This document shows, one piece after another, positions 34,001-54,536 of a stretch of DNA of 64,000 nt. The first letter of the stretch is position 1, and each line of letters begins with the position of its first letter. The stretch lies in contig BSDZ01000026.1 in the NCBI GenBank assembly GCA_030268105.1, positions 1,182,001 through 1,246,000 on the forward strand, written 5' to 3'. The notes under the pieces are model-generated. The model was given only the letters and a program-made list of their open reading frames with translations, searched no databases and was not told the origin of the DNA. Position numbers and translations under genes: made by a program. The DNA is from Volvox africanus (taxonomy: Eukaryota; Chlorophyta; Chlorophyceae; Chlamydomonadales; Volvocaceae).

Positions 34001-37000
34001 ACAATACTCGCATAGCATCTGACATATCGCACGCACACTAATACAGAGACTCAGACAAGCAAGTAAAAACACGAGAGACAAGACATTTACACAAAGGGCC
34101 GACATGTATACTCGTCGGCGAGCAAGCATGCATGCATGTACCCACCGTGGCTGACTCGTAGCCACCATACTCAGCAGCACAACGACGCAGACATGCATTG
34201 TGCAGCCGCAGTGCAGTGTCCATAAGCTCCTCGTCAATTCGCTCCCACAATAGCGTAGAGTCCTGCATTAGGAATTTAAAGGCGGGACTCAACCCCACAC
34301 TCGGCAGGTAGCTCGCGCACTTGGAATACGTGATATTATGATACGTGTGATAAGGGAAATGTACAGAAGCATGTACGGACGCATGTACGGCTTACAGACC
34401 CCAAGATTGTTGTTGGTGGTGACCAACAACAAATAGAACCCACCCTGGACCCTTTTTGCTTCCCCATCATCCCAAAGTCCATGACGGATCCGCAAGGACA
34501 TACCGCAACATGGCATACCTGGATGTCAGTGACGCACAACGTAGTTTCTCGGCCAGGCCCTGGGGGCATGATTCGGCCCAAGCGCTGCAGTAGACGTAGC
34601 CGGTGCCGGCGCAGCAGCCACACAGATCCCACGGCCCCTGCTGCGAGCAGTGCCGCTCCTACCAGCGAAGAAACCAGTGCCGCTCTCAGAACCTTCGTGT
34701 GCTCGTGGCTGCCACCGGCACTCCTTCGGACCCCCGAATCCGACACTGGCGGCACAGGCGCCGTGTACCCTATGGAAGCCAGGTAGGACTGCCGCAGCAA
34801 CGTTATATTGCTCTCATTCAGGATCTTCTTATACGAATTCCGGGTATCTTCCAGCACATCGCGATAAGGTCTCCGAGCGCCGCCCAGCCACACGCCAGCC
34901 ATCCCGATCACCCCCGACAGGTTGGTGCCGCCCACGGACCGGATGTCCATGGCTATGTTCTGGGACTGGAGGGCGGCGGTAGTCGCGAGCAAGAAGCGCT
35001 CCAAATCACCGGTATCGTAACCATATGCCTGCCACTGGGATCGGTTCGCAGGATTTAGATGCTCTATGCGGGTGGGACCGCCGCCGTGGTTAGGCGCGGC
35101 AACCAGGTCCCAGCTGTTGCTCGGTTGCACAGCCTGAGGATGGTGGAAAGGGTGTATGTGTGTTTAAAGGTTCGAAGTTTCCCTAATGGGCATTCATGGG
35201 CATTTCCAGACCCAGGAAACGAATCAGGCTTAGGAGCTCTCGCTGGGCTTTCATTAGGGGTTGGGGGATGGACAAATGCCTGATGACCAAAACGGAGCCG
35301 GGCATGCAGAGCGAATGGCCGCACATCCACGGTGTGCACTTGCAGCACACCAGAAATCGTTGAGGTGTGGTGAGGTGTTGGTCTTGGATCGTTGGATGTG
35401 AGATGCGTGATCCCTTGGCAGCCAGCATGCTACAAGTTGACACACTGTCGCACGCCTGTGTCATTCACTCCCTCCGTTGAGTCACGTGATTCAAGCTGTC
35501 TTGAACCACTTCAATGAATGACTCAAGACTGCCTGGCCAGGGAGGGTTGGGCTTCGCACGGGTTCTGAGTCCTGCGCCTGGGCTGAAACGCAGCTGGCAG
35601 TGGACCGCCCACACATCTCAGTTGGCGTAGCTGGGCTGCTTTGGGCAATCCAGACAGCCTTGCTAGAGAGAGTGGGGAATCTAACTTGTTTCTGCATCCT
35701 GAGTCTGGGCAACGACTCATATAAGGTACGTCCAAGCAGCTGAGTCTCCGGTGCCTGATATTCGAATACAAGTTAAGGCTGGCTGCGGAATCAGCTGAAC
35801 AGACTCAACTTGGGCATCCTTGAGTGACTCACACAGGTGTCTCAAATTTAATTTAGTTGTCTTTAGTCTTTCAGATCAGAAAATACCTGTCTCACTGACT
35901 TAATGGGCCCCTAGACACAAAATGACTCATCAGGAGTGAGTTTCTGAGTCATTTTGACACTCGCTCCTGCACCAATTTAAGATTTGATTTATCAATAGAA
36001 TTAGCGCACTGTTCGGTGCTGGGCGCCAAGAGGGGGCAACTGTTCAAATGAACCACCACCGCATCAAGGGCTAAGTCACGATCGTTCAACGAACAACTGC
36101 TTCAAACTGTTCATGTTCTTGTTACTGTTCCCTTTCTTACCCACCCATATGATTCACGTTAATTGGAAGGCGCAACAAACACATCTTCTTCTGGGTTATT
36201 GCAACATGCAGGGAAAGTGTACCCGCACGTGCAGGCCTTTACAACACCCGGGCAACGAACTCAGATAGTAGGGTTTGTTGACCGTGCTTGCTGGGCGGAG
36301 GCCTCGGTATCTGTGTTCTACCTATATCATTCTGGCGGCATCCTTAGCGGATTGGCAATTGCAGAAATACGTGAATCATCATCATCATCATCTTTGAACG
36401 CAAATTGCGCTTGAGGCTTCGGCCAAGAGCATGTCTGCCTCAGCGTCGGGTTTGTCCTTCACTCGCGGAAAGGAAGAAGAGCTATTTGCTCTGCTCTTCG
36501 TCACGTGGATATGTGTGGCTATCCCAGCCCCATAGCCCCCAAATCCATATATTACTTTTTATATGGATGGATGGTTTTATATGGATGGATGGGTTGCACA
36601 GCTGGGTTCACTGAAGTAAAGATGCTGAACAGCGGACCTCTCAACGGGTCTCTTCCACTGCTGGCTCCATCCATCTGGTCTGGAGTCATATGCACAACCA
36701 CCTCAATCATGGCCGCGCACACAAAACTTCGGGATACGTGGGATACATAGCAGGGGAGCTAACCTGGGATAAGAGGTAGTAAGTGGCCAGCTGCTCCTTT
36801 TCGCTGTACTTTTGGTTGATGAAAGCCGTAAATCCGATCATGCCGGCAAAGGGCGGTGCGTTGACGTACATGCTGGCGCCACTACCATCGGTTGTATTAC
36901 TGTACACATGAGCATGTGGACAACGAGTGGCGGTACACGGCACCAGCTTGTCTGATGCCCAATCCAGAACCTCTGGGCTCCCGGGGAACATTGCAACACC

Positions 37001-40000
37001 GATGCGTCCCTTGACACTGAACGCAGCCGCAACCTGAGGAGCCCCTGTACCACCGCTGCTACTGCTACTGCTACTGCTACTGCTACTGCTACTGCTACTG
37101 CTATTTGAAGACGAGGATGTGACTGTGGGAGCTCCACGCGCAATACTGTCAATTTTGAACTGGTTGGGTCCCGCGATGGCCATAGCGCAACGGCCCTACG
37201 TACCACCCGGAACAGGGTGGCCAAAGGGGAGATGGAGGGTTAGGGGTACTTCAATCGCGGAACGATCTCTCTCTATAAATAACCTTTGTATGGTCCCTTT
37301 GAGTATCCACTAATCTTAGGTCACTGGTCACCGCTCACCGCCCGATTCAAAGTACCTCCCCAAGCGGGCTACGCAAGCGCCCTCTTATGTAGTACCACAG
37401 AAAGAGGACAGGGTCCCCCAAGAGTCGCTGGCTGGAAGACGGCTGGGAAAACCGGGCTTTCATGGAGGTGAACCAAGAGTGAAACAGGTAGCCATTTGGA
37501 AGCGGATGGCACCCCGGGCAGAGACGTACTCATCCTTGGGGCTTTGCCTTGCCCTTCCTCACGTCCTCCCTGTTAATCTGAATACATGACCCACATTTGC
37601 GCCCCAGTAACTTATTCACACCTCACACTGCGAGCAACACTGACCATATTGCCCTGTTACCAACCCGCTACCGGCTACCGCACCGCCACCCCAATGTCCT
37701 TACCTGCCCAAACAGAGGCATATAAGAGCAGTCGGTGAGGCCAGAAAGGTTCTTCGCGGGGGGCGCAAAGGCACTCAAGTTAGCTGTCAACTCTAGGGCA
37801 CGAACCCAAGCCTCTGTGAACAGCACCGAGTTGCCGGTGGATGGGTCGGCATAGAGCCCGCTGCTGCGTGCGTCCGTCTGCACCAAGCTGCAGAGTAACA
37901 AGGCGAGGTATAAAACAAAGAGGAGATGATTGCTGCCTCCTGAGTATTATTGTATGCGCAGGGGTACCGAGTAAAGAGGGAAGGAGATGTGAGGAGGAGC
38001 ACACTAGCACAGCATGTCGAGAAAAGCCGCGCACGACCGGGGGGGTTTGCACCCTACGTGTTGTCGCTCTATTATATCGCCTACATGTAGAAAAAGCATA
38101 ATCGAAAGATAGATGCACAAACCGCTGACATATTTGATCTCTATTATCGACATAGTGGACAAGATACCACACCGAGATAAGAAAAGGGCCGAGGATAAGC
38201 TCCGTCACACAGCCACCCGAAAAGCTGACGACAGGTGTTCTGATAATCTGCCCACACACGTGCAGGGTATTGTTCTGCAATCTCCGAGCGCCATTCGAAC
38301 CGCTGCGAATACCTTCGCACGACAGACTTCATCACACACCTTCGCACGAAGCACATGCACAGCACGTATTGACATATAGTGCCGAACTCGTACCTAAGCT
38401 GTACTATTCCACATTATGCTGCGCTTTAACGGCTTTGGGCAACCGATTCGACACCAAACAACGTCCTTGAGGAAATTCCCAAAGGCGCTCATAGGATTTC
38501 GAAATGTACCCGTCTGTTTGGACATATAACTTCTTCGCCTAAGCAAGCTTAAGAACACTAACGGACCTCAAGACGCTTCTCAACGCCTGTGTGCACTCGC
38601 ACGTTATGCTGGTACCGAATCCATTTTGCCTGCCCGTCCACACCATACCTGTTCCCTCCCACCCCCACCCACCCTGACCATCTTTTCACATCATTAACCT
38701 GCTCACCTGGCAAGTATCACAGTCAGAGGCATACCAATGGAAGGGCAGCCCTGCGGTTGCCACATGCAGATGCCGAAGTCATTTCTCTGACCGTCTCCGT
38801 CCAAGTCCGTGCCGTTGAAGCGCATAGCAATATCGATGAGGTCGTTCCAGGTTCGCGGCGGATGCAGATTGTTTTTTTCGAAGATGTCCAGACGGTAGTA
38901 CAACAGCGGCATGAAGCCTGATATCGGAATCGATATCACTCGGCCACCAAACACCGCAACAGAACCCCTGTACGTGCGTGCGTGCGTGCGTGGGAGAGTG
39001 GGTGCATCTGTAAAAAGCTTGTACACGATTGTTGGGCAACATAGTATCGCACATTACTTGCTTGAGTGGATCCAACGAAATATCAACTACGTGATATCGC
39101 GCAGGCAAAAGAACTCGTGCTCACCAAGAACAGAAGTTATTCATATGAAGACAAGGGGGGAGCATGTATTTGTGTGTAAGCTTTAGCGCCTCTGTTGTTG
39201 GCGCCTCCGTGCCTCTGTGCCTCTGGGCGTGTGCTTCTCACGTACCTGTAGAACTGCAGAAGGGACGACCAGTCTATCATTCTGTCTGAGGGGACAATGC
39301 TCGACAGATCCTGCCAACGAAATGAAAGGGACAGCAGCAGAAGGACCGCGGTCGACACAGAAAGCCAAATAAGCAACGCAAACATGTACGCACGACCCCA
39401 TGGCTACCCTTGGCGTTGCCGCTCAGACAGGAAGACGGCCCGCAGCGCTGCAGCATTCCATGCGATCGCCTCGGCGTTGCAGCATGCAGCGTCGTGCTCC
39501 GGTCACCAAACCACGGCAGTCGGTTGGGTAAGCCCATGACGTGTCCGTCCATTCCACAACCAATCATGTTCCGGGTGCAAAAGCCCTTCATTCATTTGGG
39601 TCTCATGCGTTCTGCCACCTGACCAGGCTCCGTGCTCCGGCCTGATTCAGCCAGTGCTGCTAACCGAGACCTACGACATCCAGTCTGACCCAAATCGGTC
39701 CATCCAACCCCCCATCCTCACCACCGCTACACGTGCTGCTCGAATGAATCCCCTCTCCCGTTTCCTCATCGCACCCTTTGTTCCCTCCCTATACAATGCA
39801 AGCACCAAATGCATTAATCGCTCTTATCATGTTCATATGTTTCTTCCGCACAGATTACAGACGTCTAATACTTCTGGGCTCAACCAACCGTTAAGCATCC
39901 AAACAAAACCCCAGCGGCACAGCACGAGCTGCCTCCCAAGCCCTGGCCCCGCTCGCCTGCGCGACCCTCATGTGCATCATGTCACCGGACTGCTGCGCCG

Positions 40001-40640
40001 TGAGCACGTAAGCGTGGAAGTTGGCCCCGTTGTTGATGTCCTGTTTCAGGATGCTCTCCGCGGCTGGACTTACCAATGTCCAGTTCACAGGAGGCATCCC
40101 ATTTGCTGGTAGCGAGAAGCATCGTGGTGGGGTCAAGAGCCGCAAGCGGTGAGGGAATACACACATGCAGGGATGAGCGGAGGTCGCCGAGGTATAGGGG
40201 CGTGCGGGGTATGCGCATGTGTTTGTGTTATATACCCCAACCCTTACCCCAACTGCATCGGATGCCGACAGCTCATCGGCAGATGTGGTCCTTCCCCTTA
40301 CGTGTCGGCAAACTTGATCAGACCCAGTTCGCATTAGCTTACATACACCAAAGCTAACATAACGAGCGAATGGCTGAAACCCTCAAGGCACCCGGACACG
40401 TCCCCAAAACGAGATGTACTACTCCAGGGCCTCATTGGGCTTGTCCCCTGGCTTGAGTTGCCACCGCGCCGAGCCACATCGTGGAACCCTAGATCCCGTT
40501 GCCATCTCAGTCTTCCCAGCCATTTCCGCACCTTCCGTGATGCGCCTGACGGTCTTCATCAGCGGTACAATCGCACTTACGTTGAAAGTGGCAATCCGGA
40601 TCGACTTTAGTGGCCATTGTGCGAGAGAGTCCACCGAGAT
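22065..40640 (-). CDS. Receptor-like class III nucleotide cyclase with solute-binding ectodomain
   Basis: Exons placed (all join in phase from 39310 to 32960 and from 31173 to 22065): 39310-39246, 38967-38707, 37887-37704, 37195-36764, 35133-34519, 34262-34146, 33798-33688, 33631-33548, 32960 to about 31550, 31173-30105, 29673-27985, 27435-27159, 24241-23400, 22799-22065. Earlier exons lie near 39970-40130 and 40420-40640; the start codon is unresolved. Product about 2700 aa. A family 1 solute-binding domain (IRIATFNVS.., [29 protein letters not shown]) precedes one TM helix (about 34630-34560), then a cyclase domain ([46 protein letters not shown]). A second, degraded cyclase-like domain starts at 29673 and ends near 22.7 kb. 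Metal aspartates survive in the first domain, but its Lys and Asn/Arg catalytic positions do not, so activity is doubtful. Long Gly/Ser/Ala inserts split the first domain. Confidence 0.8.
22840..23096. repeat. Possible tRNA-derived SINE in the last cyclase intron
   Basis: A pol III B-box-like sequence, GGGTTCAAATCCCC, is flanked by GGGACT upstream and AGTCCC downstream, which could pair. About 200 bases later the stretch ends in a short TTAGG-type run (GGCTAGGTTAGGTTAG). No intact cloverleaf can be folded, so this is not a tRNA gene. A SINE is inferred from the order B-box, body, short 3' repeat. Confidence 0.3.
24559..24633 (+). pseudogene. trxA: Thioredoxin (trxA) internal fragment
   Basis: Twenty-five codons read [18 protein letters not shown].., the stretch of bacterial thioredoxin after the catalytic CGPC helix, including the conserved K(I/V)DxNP motif. 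The active site upstream and the cis-Pro strand downstream are missing. It stops abruptly against a transposase piece on the other strand. Confidence 0.65.
24634..24722 (-). pseudogene. IS982-like DDE transposase fragment
   Basis: About 27 codons read [20 protein letters not shown], the region around the second catalytic carboxylate in IS982-type and related DDE transposases. It is fused in frame to the end of the brkB fragment, so one frame (25042-24623) runs through both; this is a junction, not a native protein. Confidence 0.6.
24723..25042 (-). pseudogene. YihY/BrkB-family inner-membrane protein, truncated
   Basis: From ATG at 25042, about 106 residues match the N-terminal part of the YihY/BrkB family: [17 protein letters not shown] (first membrane helix), then [19 protein letters not shown] (second helix). 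The usual protein is near 280-300 residues, so about two thirds is lost where the transposase piece begins. The family is a polytopic membrane protein of uncertain function. Confidence 0.8.
25043..25440. other. Bacterial-type A/T-rich spacer
   Basis: Non-coding sequence between the divergently oriented brkB fragment and the XRE regulator. It is strongly A/T-rich and would have held both bacterial promoters. No terminator hairpin is obvious. Confidence 0.55.
25451..25762 (+). CDS. XRE-family HTH regulator, nearly complete, altered C-terminus
   Basis: ATG 25451 follows a purine-rich AGAGGTG ribosome-binding-type stretch (25441-25447); a GTG at 25445 is an alternative start. The protein (103 aa) has the Cro/C1-type helix-turn-helix at about residues 15-70: [20 protein letters not shown], then QQLQKYEKG and IS. 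This matches the small regulators common in Rickettsiales genomes, which normally continue for some 30-40 residues after TQHQRMCI. Here the match ends at that point and the frame runs into a different sequence for about ten residues. DNA binding might survive in a bacterium. In this nuclear intron it is most likely not expressed. Confidence 0.75.
   Translation: MARKNDYIEEIDKFIGNKIYSLRLAKGLSRQQLSKVIGVTHQQLQKYEKGNNRISVGRPFLISKALDKNISYFHEGLETGNNETTVTQHQRMCIVIKIIFTSK
25743..25848 (+). pseudogene. Second transposase N-terminal fragment
   Basis: A frame overlapping the end of the regulator reads [17 protein letters not shown] followed by [11 protein letters not shown]. The LSxxxxxxxSHDSxxRxL pattern is that of the N-terminal region of several IS4/IS701-type transposases. 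It is cut off against the hslV piece. Assignment to an IS family is tentative. Confidence 0.45.
25841..25969 (-). pseudogene. hslV: HslV (ClpQ) protease N-terminal fragment
   Basis: From ATG at 25969 the frame gives a short propeptide, then [20 protein letters not shown] and [12 protein letters not shown]. This is the start of the HslV peptidase, including the N-terminal catalytic Thr (GTT) and the conserved DGQVxxGN. The match stops about 43 codons in, and unrelated residues lead to a stop at 25814. Full HslV is about 180 residues. Confidence 0.85.
26031..27158. other. Host part of the cyclase intron downstream of the island
   Basis: GC content and CA microsatellites (26240-26264, 26421-26436) return to host style. 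No coding exon is seen. The donor of this intron (minus strand gtgattgg) is at 27158-27151. Confidence 0.6.
32521..32712 (-). repeat. 33-bp coding minisatellite in the cyclase gene
   Basis: About five nearly identical copies of a 33-bp unit, in frame, encode repeated [11 protein letters not shown]. It sits in the large low-complexity insert of exon 32960 to about 31550. Confidence 0.9.
35470..35960. other. Cluster of TGACTCA-like palindromes in a cyclase intron
   Basis: Within intron 35134-36763 the words GACTCA, TGAGTC and TGAGTGACTCA occur about ten times in 500 bases. It ends with a perfect 11-bp inverted repeat: arms AAAATGACTCA (35919-35929) and TGAGTCATTTT (35945-35955) around a 15-base loop. 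No gene is seen. Confidence 0.6.
37057..37104 (-). repeat. Serine-encoding hexanucleotide repeat in the solute-binding domain
   Basis: (CTACTG)n on the plus strand encodes a poly-Ser run inside exon 37195-36764. It is in frame and lies between two conserved segments of the ectodomain. Confidence 0.9.
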
Positions 40641-42766
40641 AATAAAGCGATTCCATGATGCGATATGGCGAGGGAGCCATGCAGGGAATGAGATAGAAGA
40701 TCGACGTGTTATTTGACGGGTACGCGTCCGTTAATTGACGGCAGATGACGGGGAAGCTAGGTACACGGCAAGAGAGGAAGGAAACATAAACTTGCCGGAG
40801 AATTATTTTCGTCTAAACTCATAGGGAAATCACTGCTGATATACCAGTGAGCCAACGCAGCCTAACCACTTAGGTATGAACTCCGAAAACGCGTGGCATA
40901 CCAGCTTCGTGATGCCTTCCTCCTCGGCACGCAAATCCAGAAGACATTTGGAAGCAATTGATGGAATGTAAACATAAGACGTATTGTCCGATTGCTTCCT
41001 GCAGTGCGCACATGGGCGGTTAAGCCAATTGCTTTACCTCAACTAAAGTACGCAATCGAATATTATCCCACACGTACCGAGGCGCATTGCACATTAAAAA
41101 TGTGACATTTAACAGGTCGGCAGCTCCCACAGCAAGGAGCAAACCGATACTGAAAATTGCTCTGGCCCAGCCTGTCAAAGTCATCTGACCAGTGAAAGCT
41201 CAAACAAATTCTGATGACGTAGAGTCATGTTTTTTGTAAGCGTGTGCGCGCAAAACATCCCGTCCTGTTGCGAAGCACGGTGAGCTTGCGTCATACTATC
41301 CATAATTTCCTGACAATGGCGATGTTATAAAGCATGCAGAGAACATACGATAGGATTGAAATGCTTCTTAGGTCACTCAGACAAGTTGCGGCATGCGGTT
41401 TAATTGTGGCTGCACACCAACAAATATAACCATTTCACTCATGCGTTTTTCCATTGTCGTAAATATCCGTCCTTTACAGAGAGGCCGCTAGGTTAGCAAA
41501 GTTTGAGTTGTGAGTTCGACCGTACACACCAATGCCAGTTTTCTTGCACTTTTTGATATAATCATAACAAATCACACAAAAGTATTCAGGTGACGTTTTT
41601 AAAGATACCTTTAAAGTCCCAGTGAGTCTTGCTGTACTAGTTACACCACCTTGAGCTAGCGCAACGTAAGTGCACTCTGCACAATCATACCACCGTTTAT
41701 CAACATAATGACAAACCTTGATATATTCATGTGTCCCTGGTGCAGCATGTCCTTACATATATAATCGCCGGGAGACAAGTTTTCCGCCGGGAGCATCAGT
41801 GTCTACCGTATTGCATGTTCTACGTAAGCGCATCACAGTTACGATATATATAAATAGTTCAGGAACATAAGTTGATCCCCGTGCAGACGTATGCCCGTAG
41901 CTATTGTCCTGCCTTAAAGGAAAGGAAGACAGCTGATGGGATCCACCCATAAACCAATACTTGCAAAGTTAAACGAAAACCTTGGAATTTAGTTTGTATC
42001 ATGATAAACTTTGGCGTCCGATTGCTACACATAGTAACTCGAGTAACACGGGTTACGTACGAGCCGCCCAACGCATTTAATAGGAAAACACATAGCAATT
42101 ACCGAATCAATATTATATGAAAATACGATTTGTTTTGCATATCTGATTAGATGACTGCTTGTTAAAGGCTTTAGATGTTCCGTACGCATCCGATTGGAAG
42201 TAAACTTCGTGGCAGCTTTCATCCTTCTCACCGCACCCCCTTACATTGGGAAAACATAGAATAGGATAATCTATGAATTGAGACTCAAACAGACGGCTGC
42301 TTCAGTTCGCGCCTCATCATCGTAGCAAGACAGGGAACTATTGTGCCAGAACTTTTGACCATCGAGCTTGCAAAGTATTTCAATTGTTTATTAAATATTT
42401 TCGTGCTGCTAGCGTAGTCGGCTAGCGCGTGAACTGCGTTTGCGACCTTAGAGCCTTCGGTTAACAGGACGCTGCACAGTAGGTACTTGTGACTAATCAT
42501 ATTAGGTAAGTAAAAACATGCCCAATCAAAGTTCGAATATTTCTTTTGGATGTATAGGCCGACAGGTTGATGGCCTGGTAATCAGGGAGATCAAAGTGCC
42601 CAACGCAATTTACTTATAAGTTATCGACGCTTGAAAAGGATAATTTAGACTTTGGTTAATGGTTATGATAGCCAGCTTCGCGCGGCCCACCGTTCGCATG
42701 GGCGTGACAGCAGCTTAGTGGACAGCAGCATCATGGGCTTAAGTTCCTTTCACTGAACCACCACAG
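40641..42766. promoter_or_regulatory. Divergent spacer between cyclase and TPR genes
   Basis: The cyclase gene runs left and the TPR gene runs right from this 2.1-kb stretch. The cyclase frame stays open without an ATG to about 40700, so its first exon(s), perhaps with a signal peptide, may lie here unrecognised. The rest is moderately A/T-rich with no convincing exon. Confidence 0.4.
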
Positions 42767-51494
<8,728 letters not shown>

Positions 51495-53029
51495 GACATT
51501 TACTAGTCATACGTGATACATCTAAACAGCAAAGTTTGCCGTTTCCATAGATCGCAAGCAGGCCGCTCTGGTGTTCTGTGTGCAGCTTTGTGCAGCTTTG
51601 TGTAGGTTTGTATATCATATGGTGTTCACCAGCAATGGTGGCGTAATCTGTTTCTTTCTGCGGTCGTTATAAAAAGCTACAAGAGCAGTACTTATATTAA
51701 TAAAGGCTGCTGTACGGATAGACGCACAGCATAAATATACGGCATTGAGAGGAGGTAATCTTGGGAGGTGCGTTCGTGATAACGACCGCCCATCTAACGG
51801 CCGTAATACGGCACTGTCGTTGGTGGTGAGGTGAGGTGGTGTTACTGGTGGTGAGGTGAGATTGAGGTGTTAGGGGGGTGGGTGGACTCAGCAGCATGTC
51901 GTTCAAGCAGCCTAATTCGATTTTCATCGAGATAGCAATACACAAACATATATCGAAGCTGTACGGACGCGGTTTTTACGCGGTTATTAACCCCCATCGT
52001 CTACACGCACGCAGATAAGCACACACTGCCTTGATAAGGCTCGGCCAGGCTTCGTTGAAGGTGGAGAAGGGGGGTGGGGAAGAGAGCGCGAGGCCGTGGG
52101 GTTAGGCTGCTGTGCCCACCACCTGCGTAGAGTTACTTTGCTTGTGTCCGTGTCCGTGTCCTGTCCTGCACGGACTCTTCGTGGGGAGGGAGAGAGGAGG
52201 CGGGGAAGGGGTAAGGGGAAAGGAAAGAAGAAACGTAACAGACACATAGCCGCCTCACCTTCAAACAAGACCTTTGTACGGAAAACCGCCGCCATTCAGT
52301 CATTTGGCGATTTCGAGGTGATGCATAATACGGTGGTCGGGGGTTCGCCTGGATATGCCATATATACGTGTCAGGCTGATATACGTGCTGAGTGGGTGAG
52401 TTGGTTGTGGTGCAGGTGATGGTCGTGCGTTGGTTGGGCTGGGCGGTCAGTCCAAGTTGCTGTTTGGGAGGACTGACAGCTCTCCTCCCACAGAGACAGC
52501 AAACCTCAGAAACACAGCCCAGGCCCGGCAACGGTGCTTACATGACCTCAAAACACTGTTCTTATGCAGACGTCACGGAGTAAAATCAGCTGGATTCCTT
52601 CTCTGCCATTTCTTTAACGGCCAGCGATTATCGCGCCAGATGCGCTGTGATGACACCAGCACCAGTAGCAGTAGCAGCACCAGTAGCAGTAGCAGCACCA
52701 GTAGCAGTAGCAGTAGCGGCATAAAGAGGCGGTAGGATGCGAAATGCAGCAGGATGGTAGCTCTGCGAGTTGTGCTATGCTTGCTGGAGGGGGACGGGTA
52801 GAGGAAGGACAGGGCGGAATCTGGGTTTGGCGGCTATGGTGCCGAAATGGTGCTGCAGCTGGGGTGGTGGACAAGGGTGGCTCCTGTAATCGGGAAAGAG
52901 TCCAGCAGGTGGGGGCATGGGCGGGCTGGCAGGAGGGTGGACAGGAAGCTGGGCAGCTGTTGAGGAGCCGTACTGATCAGCAGCAGCGAAATGAAAGGGG
53001 GAGGAAGAGGAGGAGGAAGCGGAGAAGAT

Positions 53030-53335
53030 GAGGATGAGGATGACGATGATGAGGAGATGAAGGAGAAGGAGGAGGAGATGAAGGAGGAGGAGGAAGAGAT
53101 GGAGGAGGAGGAGGAGATAAAGGAGGAAGAGATGGAGGAGGAGGAGATGAAGGAGGAGGAGGAGATGGAGGAGGAGGAGAAGATAAAGGAGGAAGAGATG
53201 GAGGAGGAGGAGATGAAGGAGGAGGAAAAGATGAAGGAGGAGGAGGAGGAGATGAAGGAGGAAGAGATGGAGGAGAAGGAGGAGATGAAGGAGGAGGAAG
53301 AGATGAAGGAGGAGGAGATGGAGGAGGAGATAAAG
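53030..53335. repeat. Purine-rich GAGGAGATGAAG repeat
   Basis: An imperfect mixture of GGAGGA, GATGAA and AGGAGG units. One frame reads as a Glu/Met/Lys-rich polypeptide from an ATG at 52991, but composition alone explains it, and no flanking domain or intron supports a gene. Confidence 0.75.
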
Positions 53336-54317
53336 GAGGCTGCAAAAGAGGTCAGGGGAGGGGGGAAAGCGACCAGGGCAGCGCAAGCTACATGGTCGGG
53401 GAGCACACGCCATTTCGTCTTGTGCTCCCGAATATGGGGTGAATGGGGGGACCCTTGCCCTATGGTGCATCACGAGGAACGCGTGTGTGTTTGGGTGTTT
53501 GAGGGACGGTGGGAGGAAACCTGGAAGAGGACTCTTCCACCTCTCTTGCTACGTGTATGTGCACGTGCATGTGTACGCGTGTACGAAATCTGATCTCCTG
53601 TGTTGCATTACGTCTGCCTATCTGTCTGTCAGTCAGCCTGTTCGTATGAGCCCGCTGGGTGGGAAGCTTTTGGCGTTTTTGGTAATCATCGATATCGCTT
53701 CGCCCCACGTAGGGCCCTACTTTCGATCGAAATTAAATACACACAATTTTACGATTTGTGCATCTGTTTTTGTCGCTGTGCGTACGGCATGTAATTATTA
53801 TTATACGACATGTCCGTACATGTGGATCGCTGACAGACGGACATGAGCTCGTTGCCTTCTCCTCTCCCGCTTATTGTTTACCATGCCTTCATGCTCTCCA
53901 CTTCACGTGAGTACGGGTTTCTTGATTAGGACGTAAACATCGTGCCCAGAAGCCCCGAGTCCGCCGATCCACCGCCTGAGTCAGGACAAGACATGCCGCG
54001 GACAATCACTTCGACCCCACCGCTCCAAATTCCGCCCATATCACAGTACGACACCCTTGGGCACAGCAGCGCACAACTGCCAACTTGAAATGGACAGACA
54101 GAGGGATGTACGTACGGACAGCTGTACAAAAGGTCAAGGCCCCACTCCCCGACCCGCCTTCGACACAAATCCTTTCAGATCGTATGACACGCCGGCCAAC
54201 TCAACAAGAAACCGACAAACAGAAGCACAAAAAAGATGTGACGTGACTGTGCATGGCGAATAGTCGATCCCTTCACGGCGTTATTGACGGTCGTACAGCC
54301 TTGCGTGACATAATAAA

Positions 54318-54536
54318 ATGTATTCAAAGATTTTCAAAAAAACAATGTCAGCACTAAAATACAAGATATTGTATACGATTAATAAGCCAGTTAATAACAG
54401 CGGTAGCAATAAGCTTCGATGGATGTTTTCAGTTTTCCCTTGGAAGCCACGTAATTCAACCGTATCGACCCGTGGGTCTTACAGTTTCGTTAAGGGACAT
54501 ATCTGGACCATTGTTCATATGAGGAAGACCTTTTAA
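54318..54536 (+). other. Unassigned 72-codon A/T-rich open frame
   Basis: ATG 54318 opens a frame with a Lys/Ile/Tyr-rich beginning (MYSKIFKKTMSALKYKIL) unlike host proteins here. It resembles no family I know. It could be a decayed foreign piece or chance in an A/T-rich patch. Confidence 0.25.

Noticed and set aside
52991..53593. 200-codon Glu/Met/Lys-rich frame starting with ATG
   Set aside because: Explained by a GAGGAG/ATGAAG repeat; no domain, no intron and no supporting context.
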